Below, one piece after another: positions 17,169 through 27,021 of a stretch of DNA of 34,759 bases. Below the pieces are notes generated by a model. It was given only the letters and a program-made list of their open reading frames with translations, made no database searches and was not told where the DNA came from. The translations under genes and the position numbers were made by a program. The DNA is taken from contig SLJB01000103.1 in the NCBI GenBank assembly GCA_007135335.1, positions 1 to 34,759 on the forward strand, written 5' to 3'. Each line of letters begins with the position of its first letter. Within the stretch, counting starts at the first letter, position 1. Origin of the DNA: Balneolaceae bacterium (GTDB lineage Bacteria > Bacteroidota > Rhodothermia > Balneolales > Balneolaceae).

Positions 17169-18859
17169 TGAGTGATTATACATTTCGGTTTTCAAAATCA
17201 GACAGGCGACTTGTAGCTATTCTTATTGTTATCCCGATGGTATTATTATTTATCGGGGTGTATGGTGGTTTGATGCAGACCCTGTTCAGGGCCGGAATCA
17301 TCCAAAGCGACCCTTTTGTGGGCGGAGATTACTATAAAGGGCTCACGTTTCATGGGGTTCTGAATGCAATTGTATTCACCACCTTTTTCGCTGTGGCTTT
17401 TGGGAATGCTCTGATCCCGTATTCACTTAAAATGCACCTGAACACAAAAATTGCATGGACCAGCGGTATTCTCATGCTTGTAGGTTCAGTGATGGCAGCC
17501 ATTGTGATACTTATTGGTGAGGCAACGGTTCTCTATACCTTTTACCCGCCATTAAAAGCTCACCCGCTTTTCTACATAGGGTTAACCCTGCTTGTGGTGG
17601 GATCCTGGGTGGCTTCTGCTAACTGGGTGCCTCTCTATCTTCGATGGCGAAGAGAGAATGAAGGGAAGAAAACTCCGCTTGCCGTTGTTGGTATTTTCAC
17701 CACATTTATTGTCTGGTTTATCGCCACTCTGGCTGTAGCGGTTGAGATTCTCTTTATGCTTCTGCCCTGGTCATTAGGCTGGGTGGATGAGATAAATGTA
17801 ATGCTTGCAAGAACTTTGTTCTGGTTCTTCGGCCATCCGCTGGTCTATTTCTGGCTGCTCCCGGCTTACGTGATGTATTATGTATTTATGCCAAAACTGG
17901 CAGGCGGAAAACTCTACTCTGATATGGCCGGCCGTCTGGTATTCATGATGTTTATCGTGTTCTCCATTCCGGTTGGGACCCATCACCAGTATATGGACCC
18001 TGCCATCAGTTCTCAGTGGAAATTACTGCATGGTATCTTTACGTTTGCAGTAGCACTGCCAAGTTTGATTACGGCATTCACTCTGGCGGCTTCGCTGGAG
18101 CATGCAGGTAAACTAAGGGGCGCGAAAGGCCTTTTCGGCTGGATGTGGAAATTGCCATACTTTAAGAAAGAGAACTGGTTTTTTGCTTATCTGATTACCG
18201 GACTCATCATCTTTATTTTTGGCGGAATTGGCGGAATCATCAACGCTTCTTATCAGTTGAATACCGTAATTCATAACACGGCCTGGGTACCGGGACACTT
18301 TCACCTGACCGTAGCCGGGCCTGTAATGCTTGCTTTCCTTGGTGGAAGTTTATACATGGTTGGCCAGTTTATGAATAAAACGATACGTCTTAAAACCTGG
18401 GCAATGATTGCTCCTTATGTATATACCATAGGGCTGCTCATCATGTCGTACGGATTGAAGATTGGCGGATTGATGGGAATGCCTCGGCGTACGAATACAG
18501 GTGCATCCTATGCAAACCCTGATAGTGTACTCTATCAGGCAGACTGGATGCCATACATTGATCTCACCGTACTAGGCGGCTCAATCATGTTCATCGGTAT
18601 TGTGATTTATATCATTTCATTTTTCACTACGGTATTCTCGAAAAGTGAAGTGCCTGAGGAGGATGCTGTGGTTACATTCCCAATATCCGAATCACTGCAT
18701 GATGAACCGGCAACATGGCTCAGAAACTTCAAGCCATACATCATTATTGCTATTATTTTAATCGTGCTCTCATATACCCCTGTTATCTATGATGTGCTGC
18801 AGGCAACTTATGGCGGCTCGCTGCCATACAGCCCGGATAGCCCGGTACCATTGAGGTAA
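17168..18859 (+). CDS. Cytochrome c oxidase subunit I, ba3-type
   Basis: FHGVLNAIVFTTFF, FWFFGHPLVYFWLLPAYVMYY, PVGTHHQYMDPAI, HNTAWVPGHFHLTVAGPV. Confidence 0.96.
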   Translation: MSDYTFRFSKSDRRLVAILIVIPMVLLFIGVYGGLMQTLFRAGIIQSDPFVGGDYYKGLTFHGVLNAIVFTTFFAVAFGNALIPYSLKMHLNTKIAWTSGILMLVGSVMAAIVILIGEATVLYTFYPPLKAHPLFYIGLTLLVVGSWVASANWVPLYLRWRRENEGKKTPLAVVGIFTTFIVWFIATLAVAVEILFMLLPWSLGWVDEINVMLARTLFWFFGHPLVYFWLLPAYVMYYVFMPKLAGGKLYSDMAGRLVFMMFIVFSIPVGTHHQYMDPAISSQWKLLHGIFTFAVALPSLITAFTLAASLEHAGKLRGAKGLFGWMWKLPYFKKENWFFAYLITGLIIFIFGGIGGIINASYQLNTVIHNTAWVPGHFHLTVAGPVMLAFLGGSLYMVGQFMNKTIRLKTWAMIAPYVYTIGLLIMSYGLKIGGLMGMPRRTNTGASYANPDSVLYQADWMPYIDLTVLGGSIMFIGIVIYIISFFTTVFSKSEVPEEDAVVTFPISESLHDEPATWLRNFKPYIIIAIILIVLSYTPVIYDVLQATYGGSLPYSPDSPVPLR

Positions 18860-18875
18860 ATTTAAACAGGCAGAT

Positions 18876-19502
18876 GTGATGCGGTTTTTTAGTGCGGTAC
18901 TAACAAAGAATAAATTCAGCGGTTTGATGGCTGCAGTTCTGGTATCAGTGATTCTGATGCCGGGCTGCGATCGTCTTTCTGTGAAAGATACGTTTGAAGG
19001 TGAGGTGTATTCACTCACTGACCAATTCAGTAATGAGATAAATTTTCCGGAATCCTTCCAAGGCAACGTAATGCTGGTTGGGTATGTGTATACACACTGC
19101 CCGGATATTTGCCCAATCATAACGTATAACATGAGGGATGTACAGCGCGGCTTGCCGGATGAGGAGAACTTTATGCTCGTAAGTGTATCCTTCGATCCTG
19201 ACAGAGATACCCCGGATGTATTGTATAACTATGCGGAAAGTTACAGAGTTGATCAGGAGAACTGGAAATTTCTGACAGGAGACAGGCAGGAAGTTGAAAG
19301 TCTTCTTCGAAAACTGGAGGTTCAAACTGTAAAAACCCCAACAAGATTCACCGAAGATAATCGCCCAATCTACTTCATAGATCATACAGATAGGGTTACC
19401 CTGATCGATAAAAAGGGACAGATAAGGCGAACCTATTCAGGCAGTGAATTTAACCATGAAGAGATCATTGAAGATGTAAGAAATCTGTTATCTCAATCAT
19501 AG
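18876..19502 (+). CDS. SCO1/SenC family copper chaperone lipoprotein
   Basis: Lipobox (LMPGC), VGYVYTHCPDICPIITYNM copper motif, VSFDPDRDTPDVL, and a conserved His region (YFIDHTDRVTLID). Confidence 0.94.
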   Translation: MMRFFSAVLTKNKFSGLMAAVLVSVILMPGCDRLSVKDTFEGEVYSLTDQFSNEINFPESFQGNVMLVGYVYTHCPDICPIITYNMRDVQRGLPDEENFMLVSVSFDPDRDTPDVLYNYAESYRVDQENWKFLTGDRQEVESLLRKLEVQTVKTPTRFTEDNRPIYFIDHTDRVTLIDKKGQIRRTYSGSEFNHEEIIEDVRNLLSQS

Positions 19503-19583
19503 AAATCGTACCTTAACCTGAATGTTTAGTAATTCAGAAATGTTTTAAAACAGTGAAGTAAAACCAAAACACATATTAAAAAA

Positions 19584-20132
19584 ATGAAACAATTATTTAT
19601 TAGTTCAATTCTTCTTGCCCTGATGTTCGCTTTTGTTGCTTGTGGCGGTGGCGAAACCGCTGAGCAGGCAACTGAAGAAGCAGTAGACGACGGCGTAAGA
19701 ACCATCGAAATTATCGGAACCGACGACATGAAGTTTGTAGTTCGTGAAGCGGCTGACGGTCTTGTTACCGGCGGACAGGCAGGACAGTATATATTACTGG
19801 AAGGCATCGAGGCTGCGCCCGGCGAAGAGATCAGAATTCGCCTCACAACGATCAGTAACCTTCCTCCCACAGCTATGTCTCACAACCTGGCATTGGTAGA
19901 GCTTGGAACTGATGTAGATGCATTTGCGAGAGCCTCAATTACCGCTCGGGACAATGAATATATCGCTCCTGATTTTGAAGACAGAGTTATCGTAACAACA
20001 GCCATGCTCGGCAACGGCGAAACAGATACCATTACATTTACGGTACCTGATGAAACCGGTGAGTATGACTATATTTGTACATTCCCGGGTCACTTTGCCG
20101 GTGGAATGGTAGGAAAGCTGATTGTACAGTAG
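19584..20132 (+). CDS. Azurin/plastocyanin-like cupredoxin lipoprotein
   Basis: Lipobox FVACG; type-1 copper ligands in MSHNLAL and CTFPGHFAGGM. Confidence 0.9.
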   Translation: MKQLFISSILLALMFAFVACGGGETAEQATEEAVDDGVRTIEIIGTDDMKFVVREAADGLVTGGQAGQYILLEGIEAAPGEEIRIRLTTISNLPPTAMSHNLALVELGTDVDAFARASITARDNEYIAPDFEDRVIVTTAMLGNGETDTITFTVPDETGEYDYICTFPGHFAGGMVGKLIVQ

Positions 20133-20162
20133 TCCGATCAGAATAGTAAAATCTATTTAAGA

Positions 20163-20194
20163 AGGCCGTGTACATGAGTGCACGGCCTTTTTTG
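20163..20194 (+). terminator. Rho-independent terminator after the cupredoxin gene
   Basis: AAGGCCGTG tacatgagtg CACGGCCTTTTTTT: 9-bp stem and T-tract. Confidence 0.9.
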
Positions 20195-20212
20195 TTCTAA
20201 TCAGAAATCTTA

Positions 20213-20632
20213 TTACTTAAATGATACATAAACCGGTTCCCTTGTTTGGGCTGATTGTTTAATGGCATCGCTGAAAGTATCCATTACGAGTTCAGCTGAA
20301 GAGTTTTTTTCCACTTCAATGGTTTGTAAATCAGCTCTTTGAGATGCTGCACATACAACAGTTATTTCCATAGGCGAATAGAGGCTGAAAGTAACCATGT
20401 GTGCTACAAGATTAAGAAAACTGATACGTGTTTCAACACGTGCCACCCCGTTACGGCACTCCCGCTCTGCGTTAACAATACTTGGAGGTACAAGTCCGCT
20501 AATAAATGATGTTGCCCATTTATCCTCATAAACTTCTTCTGATGCTTGCAGCCCTGTAGTAATTTGCGCGTGATAACAGCCGGTAAAAATAAAGGGAACC
20601 ACGATTAATAAAAGAATGAGATATTTCTTCAT
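20213..20632 (-). CDS. Bor-like family lipoprotein
   Basis: Lipobox FTGCYHAQITTG; SFISGLVPPSIVNAERECRNGVARVETRISFLN...YSPMEITVVCA pattern. Confidence 0.75.
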   Translation of the reverse strand: MKKYLILLLIVVPFIFTGCYHAQITTGLQASEEVYEDKWATSFISGLVPPSIVNAERECRNGVARVETRISFLNLVAHMVTFSLYSPMEITVVCAASQRADLQTIEVEKNSSAELVMDTFSDAIKQSAQTREPVYVSFK

Positions 20633-20731
20633 AGCAATAAGTTTTGTTTAGAATTAGATTTGAAGTACAAATTGACAATATTATTTTAAAAAAAACAACA
20701 GCCATCAACAATAATAAAGGAATCTAATTAC

Positions 20732-21202
20732 ATGAAAAAATTGACCATAGTTGAGGCAGATTTTTCAAAAAAAGAGCATACCGACTCCATTCTCTCAATT
20801 ACAAATGCCTATGCCCGCGACCCTATGGGGTTGGGAAAAGAGCTTCCAGACATATCTAAAAAAAGATTAATTGATGAATTAAGGGATTTTCCCGGCACAA
20901 TCTGTTTCATCGCATATTCAAATGGAGCAGCTGCCGGCCTCGCTAACTGCTTCTACAGCTTTTCTACATTCAGGGCCGCCAGGGTTATCAATGTTCATGA
21001 TCTTGCTGTTCTGCCGGAATACAGAAGCCTTGGTATTGGGCAGGCTCTTCTTGGAACTGTTGAGAAAAAAGCCACCGAAACGGGATGTTGTAAAATTACT
21101 CTAGAAGTTCGGGAAGATAACAGAGCCCGAAGTCTTTACGAGCGCGTAGGTTTCTCCTATGGTGAACCAACCATGTACTTTATGACTAAGGAACTGGACT
21201 GA
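20732..21202 (+). CDS. GNAT family N-acetyltransferase
   Basis: INVHDLAVLPEYRSLGIGQALLGTVEKKATETGCCKITLEVREDNRARSLYERVGF. Confidence 0.93.
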   Translation: MKKLTIVEADFSKKEHTDSILSITNAYARDPMGLGKELPDISKKRLIDELRDFPGTICFIAYSNGAAAGLANCFYSFSTFRAARVINVHDLAVLPEYRSLGIGQALLGTVEKKATETGCCKITLEVREDNRARSLYERVGFSYGEPTMYFMTKELD

Positions 21203-22124
21203 ATTTATTATCCTGATTTTTGTCTGGTTTTGCTTCAACCACACCCCGAACCGGCTCTTTATCATGTACAAAGTGCCAGTTGTTTTTAATGTATTTTATG
21301 AGCCAACCTGAACTTAGAATGAAGAGCAGAATTGCAATCCAGCTGTATTCAATATAGGGTTCGATGGTTAGCCAGGGATCAATCTGCAGGAATTGATCAT
21401 CCATAAACATAAAAATAACAACCAGCCCGTTATTGATTACATGAATGAGGATAGGGATGAAGAGTGAGCCTGTTTTCAGATATATCAGGCTAAGAATAAC
21501 CCCAAAGGTGAGAGCTCCGACGATGTCGATGTGCATCACACCAAACAGCACAGATGATATAATAAGAGCTGTTTTATAGCTGTATTTTCTTCCGAGCCTT
21601 TCAATCATGGCGCCGCGGAAAACAATCTCTTCTAACAGTGGCGGAAGAATGGCAATCGCTATAAAAATGAACAGATAGTCAATCAAAGGTGTATCCTCCG
21701 ATGTGACTAAAAATTCAATACTATTCATGTAATCAAGATAACTTTGAGCTACGGATGAGCTCGCGAGGTTCAGAAAAAGGATGGCAATCCAGACAACAGT
21801 GATAGAAAAGACGATAAGTGGCAAAACTAACAGGATCTCACCCCGATACTTTCCATTATCTTTGAGAATGGGTATTAAGCTTAGTTTCTTTATTCTGAAG
21901 GCATAAAAAATTAAGCCAAGAGTAACTAAATAGGGGGTTTTACTTAAAATAAGCTCCATCCGTAAGCCCTTAATATCCAGAGCTGAAGCTGTAATAAAGA
22001 GAATCAACCCAAAAGGCAGCATTGCAAAAAATGTAATGATAGCCGCCTTACGGATTGAAATGCTGCTGAACCGCTCTCTGATTTTCTGAATATTGGTATC
22101 GTAAGCAGTATCCGGTGGAGTCAC
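21186..22124 (-). CDS. CPBP family intramembrane metalloprotease
   Basis: Multiple TMs; LLEEIVFRGAMIERL, SSVLFGVMHID, HVINNGLVV motifs. Confidence 0.93.
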   Translation of the reverse strand: MTPPDTAYDTNIQKIRERFSSISIRKAAIITFFAMLPFGLILFITASALDIKGLRMELILSKTPYLVTLGLIFYAFRIKKLSLIPILKDNGKYRGEILLVLPLIVFSITVVWIAILFLNLASSSVAQSYLDYMNSIEFLVTSEDTPLIDYLFIFIAIAILPPLLEEIVFRGAMIERLGRKYSYKTALIISSVLFGVMHIDIVGALTFGVILSLIYLKTGSLFIPILIHVINNGLVVIFMFMDDQFLQIDPWLTIEPYIEYSWIAILLFILSSGWLIKYIKNNWHFVHDKEPVRGVVEAKPDKNQDNKFSPVP

Positions 22125-22135
22125 AAAATTCCCGT

Positions 22136-23092
22136 TTATCTTCCTGAAGCCTCGGCAATTGCGGAAAGGTTCCTATCTGCATGCACAATAAAACTTATGA
22201 TTGTCTCAACCGCTTCTGCATAAAACTCAGGATTAATATTCTCGAAAACATCAGATGGAGCATGATAGTGCGGATGATCCTCAACTCCGAAGTAGATAAA
22301 TGGAACTCCTTTAGAATGAAATGGCCCGTGATCGGATGACATGGTCCAGTCATCGCGTCCGTCAGCACCGTCATACCCGAACAACACATCAATTGAAGCA
22401 TCTGTGGCAGCTTCTTCAACCAATGGCCGTAAAAATGGATAGTGATTTGTACCCACTGCGTAGAGTTCATTCTCAAAATTTGTGCTGATCATATCCATGT
22501 TGATATTCAACATAATCTGATCGAGAGGAACCGGCGGATTTTCAACAAAATACCGGGCTCCCTGCAGCCCTTGCTCTTCGGCATCAAATGCAACAAAGAG
22601 GATGCTGCTCTCGGGCTGATGGTGAGAAAAATATCTGGCAGCTGCCATGAGTCCGCCTGTGCCGGACGCATTATCATCTGCGCCATTATAGATTTCGCCA
22701 TCCCGAATACCAAGATGATCATAGTGCGCGGTTACTGCAATGTATCTTTCGGGGTACACACTACCCTGAATGTACCCAATCAGGTTAATGGCATCGCTAA
22801 ACTCTGTGCCGGTTCGTGTGTTTGTAAAACTGAACGACTGTTCAAAAGTGTTATTAAAAGCCTGTAATTCGAGAGAGCTGAATCGGTCTGAAATGTATTC
22901 TCTTGCTTTTTGATTGCCTTCTGTTCCGGTGAGGCGGCCTTCAAGTTCATCAGATGCAAGGTACTCTACATCATCAAGAAGCTGTTGTGCGTCAACAACT
23001 TCGATTACAGAATCTTGTGCACTGTTTTGATCGCAGGACACAACAAACATGAAAAGAAATAAGAATGGGATAATTCTGTTAATTACAGCCAT
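22136..23092 (-). CDS. M28 family metallopeptidase (lipoprotein)
   Basis: VTAHYDHLG, NGADDNASGTGGLM, FDAEEQGLQGARYF, SSDHGPFHSKGVPFIYFGVEDHPHYHAPSD. Confidence 0.95.
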   Translation of the reverse strand: MAVINRIIPFLFLFMFVVSCDQNSAQDSVIEVVDAQQLLDDVEYLASDELEGRLTGTEGNQKAREYISDRFSSLELQAFNNTFEQSFSFTNTRTGTEFSDAINLIGYIQGSVYPERYIAVTAHYDHLGIRDGEIYNGADDNASGTGGLMAAARYFSHHQPESSILFVAFDAEEQGLQGARYFVENPPVPLDQIMLNINMDMISTNFENELYAVGTNHYPFLRPLVEEAATDASIDVLFGYDGADGRDDWTMSSDHGPFHSKGVPFIYFGVEDHPHYHAPSDVFENINPEFYAEAVETIISFIVHADRNLSAIAEASGR

Positions 23093-23126
23093 ATTTGTAC
23101 TTTAAATTTTAATGATGAAACAGTTA

Positions 23127-23148
23127 TGATACGCAAACGTACGTATCA
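23127..23148. promoter_or_regulatory. Inverted repeat overlapping a Bacteroidota-type -7 element of the M28 peptidase gene
   Basis: TGATACG-CAAACGTA-CGTATCA; the minus strand reads TACGTTTGC, matching the TAnnTTTG -7 consensus. Confidence 0.4.
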
Positions 23149-23239
23149 ATTCAGGTTTAGTTAATATAATGTAGTGTTAAGTTTCTGAGAAATTAGAACA
23201 CAATCGAATCGAACAATTCAGAATCATTAGATAACAGCT

Positions 23240-23824
23240 ATGGCAACGAAATATCAAAACAGCGGCAGCAGATCTGGTAATCAGAAACAAGACTTGCTCG
23301 ATACATATATAAAGAAGAGAGTAGATTCAGACAGGCAGATAGATCAGGATCCAAAAAGCAAAGGCGGTGGCCGGAAGTTTTTAAAAGCAGCCATTATTGT
23401 TTTAGTGGCATTCTTTATGATTCGTGCTGCAAATAACTTCACTTTTTCTCCGGCAGCATCAGCAATCAGTTCGGTATTTAACAGCGGCCCCGGTGAGGAT
23501 CTGCTAAACCGAATGAATACACTGATGGTGGAGATGGGTTACACAGACTTAACGCATGACGATTTGCGTGAATTGAGGTCGCAGGGGGTTACAGCCACAT
23601 ATATGTCGAACATTCGGGCTCTTGGATTTACTGATTTAACCACGGATGCAGCAGTTCGGCTGGCGAATGCAAATGTCACCACAACATTCATCGCTATGAT
23701 GATTGAACTTGGATATGATGAGTTAACACTTGACGATTTTGTTCAGCTGAGGCGTGCCGGGGTTACCGCGCATTATACCAGTAATGTGCACGATCTTGGG
23801 TATACTGATGTTACTCCTGAGTAG
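23240..23824 (+). CDS. Membrane-anchored protein with 29-residue tandem repeats, ended by TAG inside the 4th repeat
   Basis: TM helix AAIIVLVAFFMIRAANNF, then repeats beginning MGYTDLT, LGFTDLT, LGYDELT, LGYTDVT. The frame stays open to TAA 23939-23941. Confidence 0.75.
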   Translation: MATKYQNSGSRSGNQKQDLLDTYIKKRVDSDRQIDQDPKSKGGGRKFLKAAIIVLVAFFMIRAANNFTFSPAASAISSVFNSGPGEDLLNRMNTLMVEMGYTDLTHDDLRELRSQGVTATYMSNIRALGFTDLTTDAAVRLANANVTTTFIAMMIELGYDELTLDDFVQLRRAGVTAHYTSNVHDLGYTDVTPE

Positions 23825-23941
23825 CTGGTTCGTATGCAAAGGATAAACCTTTCTACCGCACTTATTGAGCGTCTTCAGGAAGAGCGCGGGCAGGATATTC
23901 CGCTCGAAGAGATTATTCGTTACCGGATTAGTAACCAATAA
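23825..23941 (+). other. In-frame continuation of the 29-aa repeat protein beyond TAG
   Basis: LVRMQRINLSTALIERLQEERGQDIPLEEIIRYRISNQ* completes the repeat at exactly the expected register. Confidence 0.6.
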
Positions 23942-23988
23942 AATAAAGAGAAACCGATTGCAGAGTTGTACTCTGAACCGGCTTCTCT
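23936..23988 (-). terminator. Hairpin terminator for the PPDK gene
   Basis: Minus strand: AGAGAAgCCGGttCAGAGtacaaCTCTGcaatCGGtTTCTCT followed by TTTATTTTATT. Confidence 0.65.
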
Positions 23989-24007
23989 CAGGTCATTAAG
24001 CCAAAAA

Positions 24008-26641
24008 TTATGAGTTTAAAGCTGCCTGCGCTGCAGAAAGCCTTGCTACCGGCACTCTGAATGGTGAACAGGATACGTAATCAAGCCCCATTTTGTAGCA
24101 GAAAGTTACGCTACGGGGTTCGCCTCCGTGTTCCCCGCATATACCAACTTTAAGGGTTGGTTTTTCCATACGGCCATTTTTTGCTGCCATCTCTACGAGT
24201 TGCCCTACTCCTTCAATATCGAGCACCTGGAATGGATCTTCCTGGAGAATACCCTCTTTCAGATATTCACCCAAAAACTTACCGGCATCATCGCGGCTGT
24301 AACCAAATGTCATCTGGGTCAGGTCATTGGTTCCAAATGAGAAGAACTCAGCATCTTTTGCAATTTGGGAAGCCACGAGTGCAGCTCTTGGTATCTCAAT
24401 CATCGTGCCGACACGATATCGGACTTTTTTACCGGTTTCATCAAACACAACGGCTGCTGTCTTATCGATCACCATTTTTTGTGCACGAAATTCCTGAGGT
24501 GTTCCAATCAGTGGAATCATGATTTCCGGTGTTACATCCATCTTCTCTTTCTTAAGTTCGATGGCTGCTTCCAGTATTGCCCTGGTCTGCATCTCAGTTA
24601 TTTCGGGATAGGTAATTCCAAGGCGGCACCCTCTGTGCCCAAGCATGGGATTGAACTCCTTAAGTGAGCGTACTTTGCGTTCGAATAGTTTCCGGCTAAT
24701 TCCAAGCTCATCAGCTACGGCATCGATTTCATCTTTATCGTGCGGTAAAAATTCATGAAGAGGGGGATCAAGGAGACGAATAGTAACAGGGAGTCCTTTC
24801 ATCGCTTTAAAAATGTCGATAAAATCCTGCCTCTGATAAGGGAGCAGCTGTTCGAGTGCGTCCTTGCGGGCTTCATAATGATCGGAGATAATCATTCGCC
24901 TGATGGCTTTAATTCTCTCTTCTCCAAAAAACATGTGCTCTGTACGGCATAGACCGATTCCTTCAGCACCAAATTCGCGTGCTCTTTTGGCATCTTCTGG
25001 AGTGTCGGCATTGGTGCGTACATTCATGTCGCGAAATTCATCAACCCAGTCCATAAACAGCTTGTAGTCTGCTTGTAATTTGGGTTTAATAACTTCCTTC
25101 TTTCCTGCAATTACCGTACCTCGTGCTCCATCTATCGAGATCCAGTCACCTTCGTTAATGGTAACTTTTCCATTGGTAAAGTTGCCATTTTCATAATCAA
25201 TGATAATTTCATCACAGCCGGCAACACACGGTTTGCCCCATCCGCGGGCAACTACGGCTGCGTGGCTGGTCATCCCGCCCCGCGAGGTGAGAATACCCTG
25301 AGCGGCCGACATACCGCCTACATCTTCAGGGCTGGTTTCGATACGAACCAGTATAACTGATTCACCATTTTGTGCGGCCTCTTCGGCTTTATCTGATTCA
25401 AAGACTACTTTTCCAACTGCGGCTCCGGGTGATGCCGGCAGCCCAACACCAAGCACTGAATCCGGATCAACGGTTTTTGCATCAATTTGAGGATGGAGCA
25501 GCTGATCGAGGTGGGTCGGTTCCACATGGGTTTTTACAGCTGTCCGTTTTTCGATCAGCCCTTCTTTAACCATATCCGTTGCTATTTTAATAGCTGCGTG
25601 GCCGGTTCGTTTCCCGCTTCGGGTTTGAAGGATGTAGAGTGTACCTTTTTGAATGGTAAACTCAATATCTTGCATGTTACCGTAATGCTTCTCGAGTTTT
25701 CGGCCCCACTCTTCGAGTTCTTCATAATCTTTAGGCATCAGCTTTTTAAGTTCGCTGATATCATTTGGGGTTCTGATTCCGGCAACCACATCTTCGCCCT
25801 GGGCATTAATCAGAAATTCACCATATAATTTATTTTCTCCTGTAGATGGATTTCTGGTGAAACAGACCCCGGTTGCACAGTCATCACCCATATTGCCATA
25901 CACCATGGCCTGTACGTTTACTGCGGTTCCAAGCAGGCCGGTTATATGATTAATCCTGCGATACTTATTTGCCCTGTCGCTCTCCCATGATTCAAAAACG
26001 GCATTAATGGCCCACTCAAGCTGCTCAAACGGATCACCGGGAAACATATAGCCTGTAGCTTTTCTGTAAACAGCTTTATAGCGGTTCACAAGTTCTTTGA
26101 GGTCTTTTGTGGTCAGCTCAGTATCCTCTTTTACATTTTTTGCCTTTTTAAGAGATTCTATTGCTTCTTCAAAAAGTTCGTGGGGAATGCCCATCACAAC
26201 ATTGCCAAACATATCGATAAACCGCCGATAACTGTCGTATGCAAAGCGTTCATTGTTGGTGTGTTCAGCAAGAGCTTCAACGGTATTATCATTCAAGCCG
26301 AGATTTAATACGGTATCCATCATACCGGGCATCGAAACAGCAGCACCGGATCGTACCGAGAGCAGAAGGGGGTGTTTTGAGTCTCCGAATTGAGTCTCCA
26401 TGATTTCTTCAATAAATTTTATACCCTCTTTCACCTGGTGTTTCAGTCCAAGCGGCCAGTTGTGTTCATGTGTTGAGTAATAGTGGCAGGCATTCGTGGA
26501 GATGGTAAAACCGGCAGGAACCGGCAGCCCTATGGTTGACATTTCTGCGAGATTGGCTCCTTTTCCGCCAAGTAGTTGTTTCATCGACCGATCGCCATCG
26601 GCAGTTCCGCTTCCAAATGTGTAAACATGTTTTCCCTTCAT
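24008..26641 (-). CDS. ppdK: Pyruvate, phosphate dikinase
   Basis: [83 protein letters not shown]. The ORF opens at 26707; [12 protein letters not shown] at 26641 is a likelier start. Confidence 0.97.
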   Translation of the reverse strand: MKGKHVYTFGSGTADGDRSMKQLLGGKGANLAEMSTIGLPVPAGFTISTNACHYYSTHEHNWPLGLKHQVKEGIKFIEEIMETQFGDSKHPLLLSVRSGAAVSMPGMMDTVLNLGLNDNTVEALAEHTNNERFAYDSYRRFIDMFGNVVMGIPHELFEEAIESLKKAKNVKEDTELTTKDLKELVNRYKAVYRKATGYMFPGDPFEQLEWAINAVFESWESDRANKYRRINHITGLLGTAVNVQAMVYGNMGDDCATGVCFTRNPSTGENKLYGEFLINAQGEDVVAGIRTPNDISELKKLMPKDYEELEEWGRKLEKHYGNMQDIEFTIQKGTLYILQTRSGKRTGHAAIKIATDMVKEGLIEKRTAVKTHVEPTHLDQLLHPQIDAKTVDPDSVLGVGLPASPGAAVGKVVFESDKAEEAAQNGESVILVRIETSPEDVGGMSAAQGILTSRGGMTSHAAVVARGWGKPCVAGCDEIIIDYENGNFTNGKVTINEGDWISIDGARGTVIAGKKEVIKPKLQADYKLFMDWVDEFRDMNVRTNADTPEDAKRAREFGAEGIGLCRTEHMFFGEERIKAIRRMIISDHYEARKDALEQLLPYQRQDFIDIFKAMKGLPVTIRLLDPPLHEFLPHDKDEIDAVADELGISRKLFERKVRSLKEFNPMLGHRGCRLGITYPEITEMQTRAILEAAIELKKEKMDVTPEIMIPLIGTPQEFRAQKMVIDKTAAVVFDETGKKVRYRVGTMIEIPRAALVASQIAKDAEFFSFGTNDLTQMTFGYSRDDAGKFLGEYLKEGILQEDPFQVLDIEGVGQLVEMAAKNGRMEKPTLKVGICGEHGGEPRSVTFCYKMGLDYVSCSPFRVPVARLSAAQAALNS

Positions 26642-27021
26642 CTCTTCCTCGTTTTTTGTTTTTATAAGATTACAGACGTTGCCTTTCAAATTCACAGTAG
26701 AATTCAACTCTTCTGATAGTGTGAATTTCTTGCCGTGAGTATAGTTGTAAGCTCATTAGTAAAACTTTGAAAGACCGTCATCAGTGAATTTGAGACAGAA
26801 TCTATTTATTCGAATATCATCATGTAAGCATCAAAAAAAGCACTAACAAGAATCAACTCAATTAATTTTAAACCTACAATCAGGAAAATCCCCACTGTTT
26901 TGTCGGGTTCGGCCTTAGCATCAGATTTTGAAAGCGTGATTTTAAAACTCTCCGTTTGAATCCAATCGCGGCCATGCCTATTTTCGGTCTGCAAATAAAT
27001 CATAGCCCTTATTGTGTTTCT

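Noticed and set aside
22442-22867. 141-aa plus-strand ORF opposite the M28 peptidase
   Set aside because: Overlaps conserved M28 metal-binding motifs on the other strand; shadow ORF.
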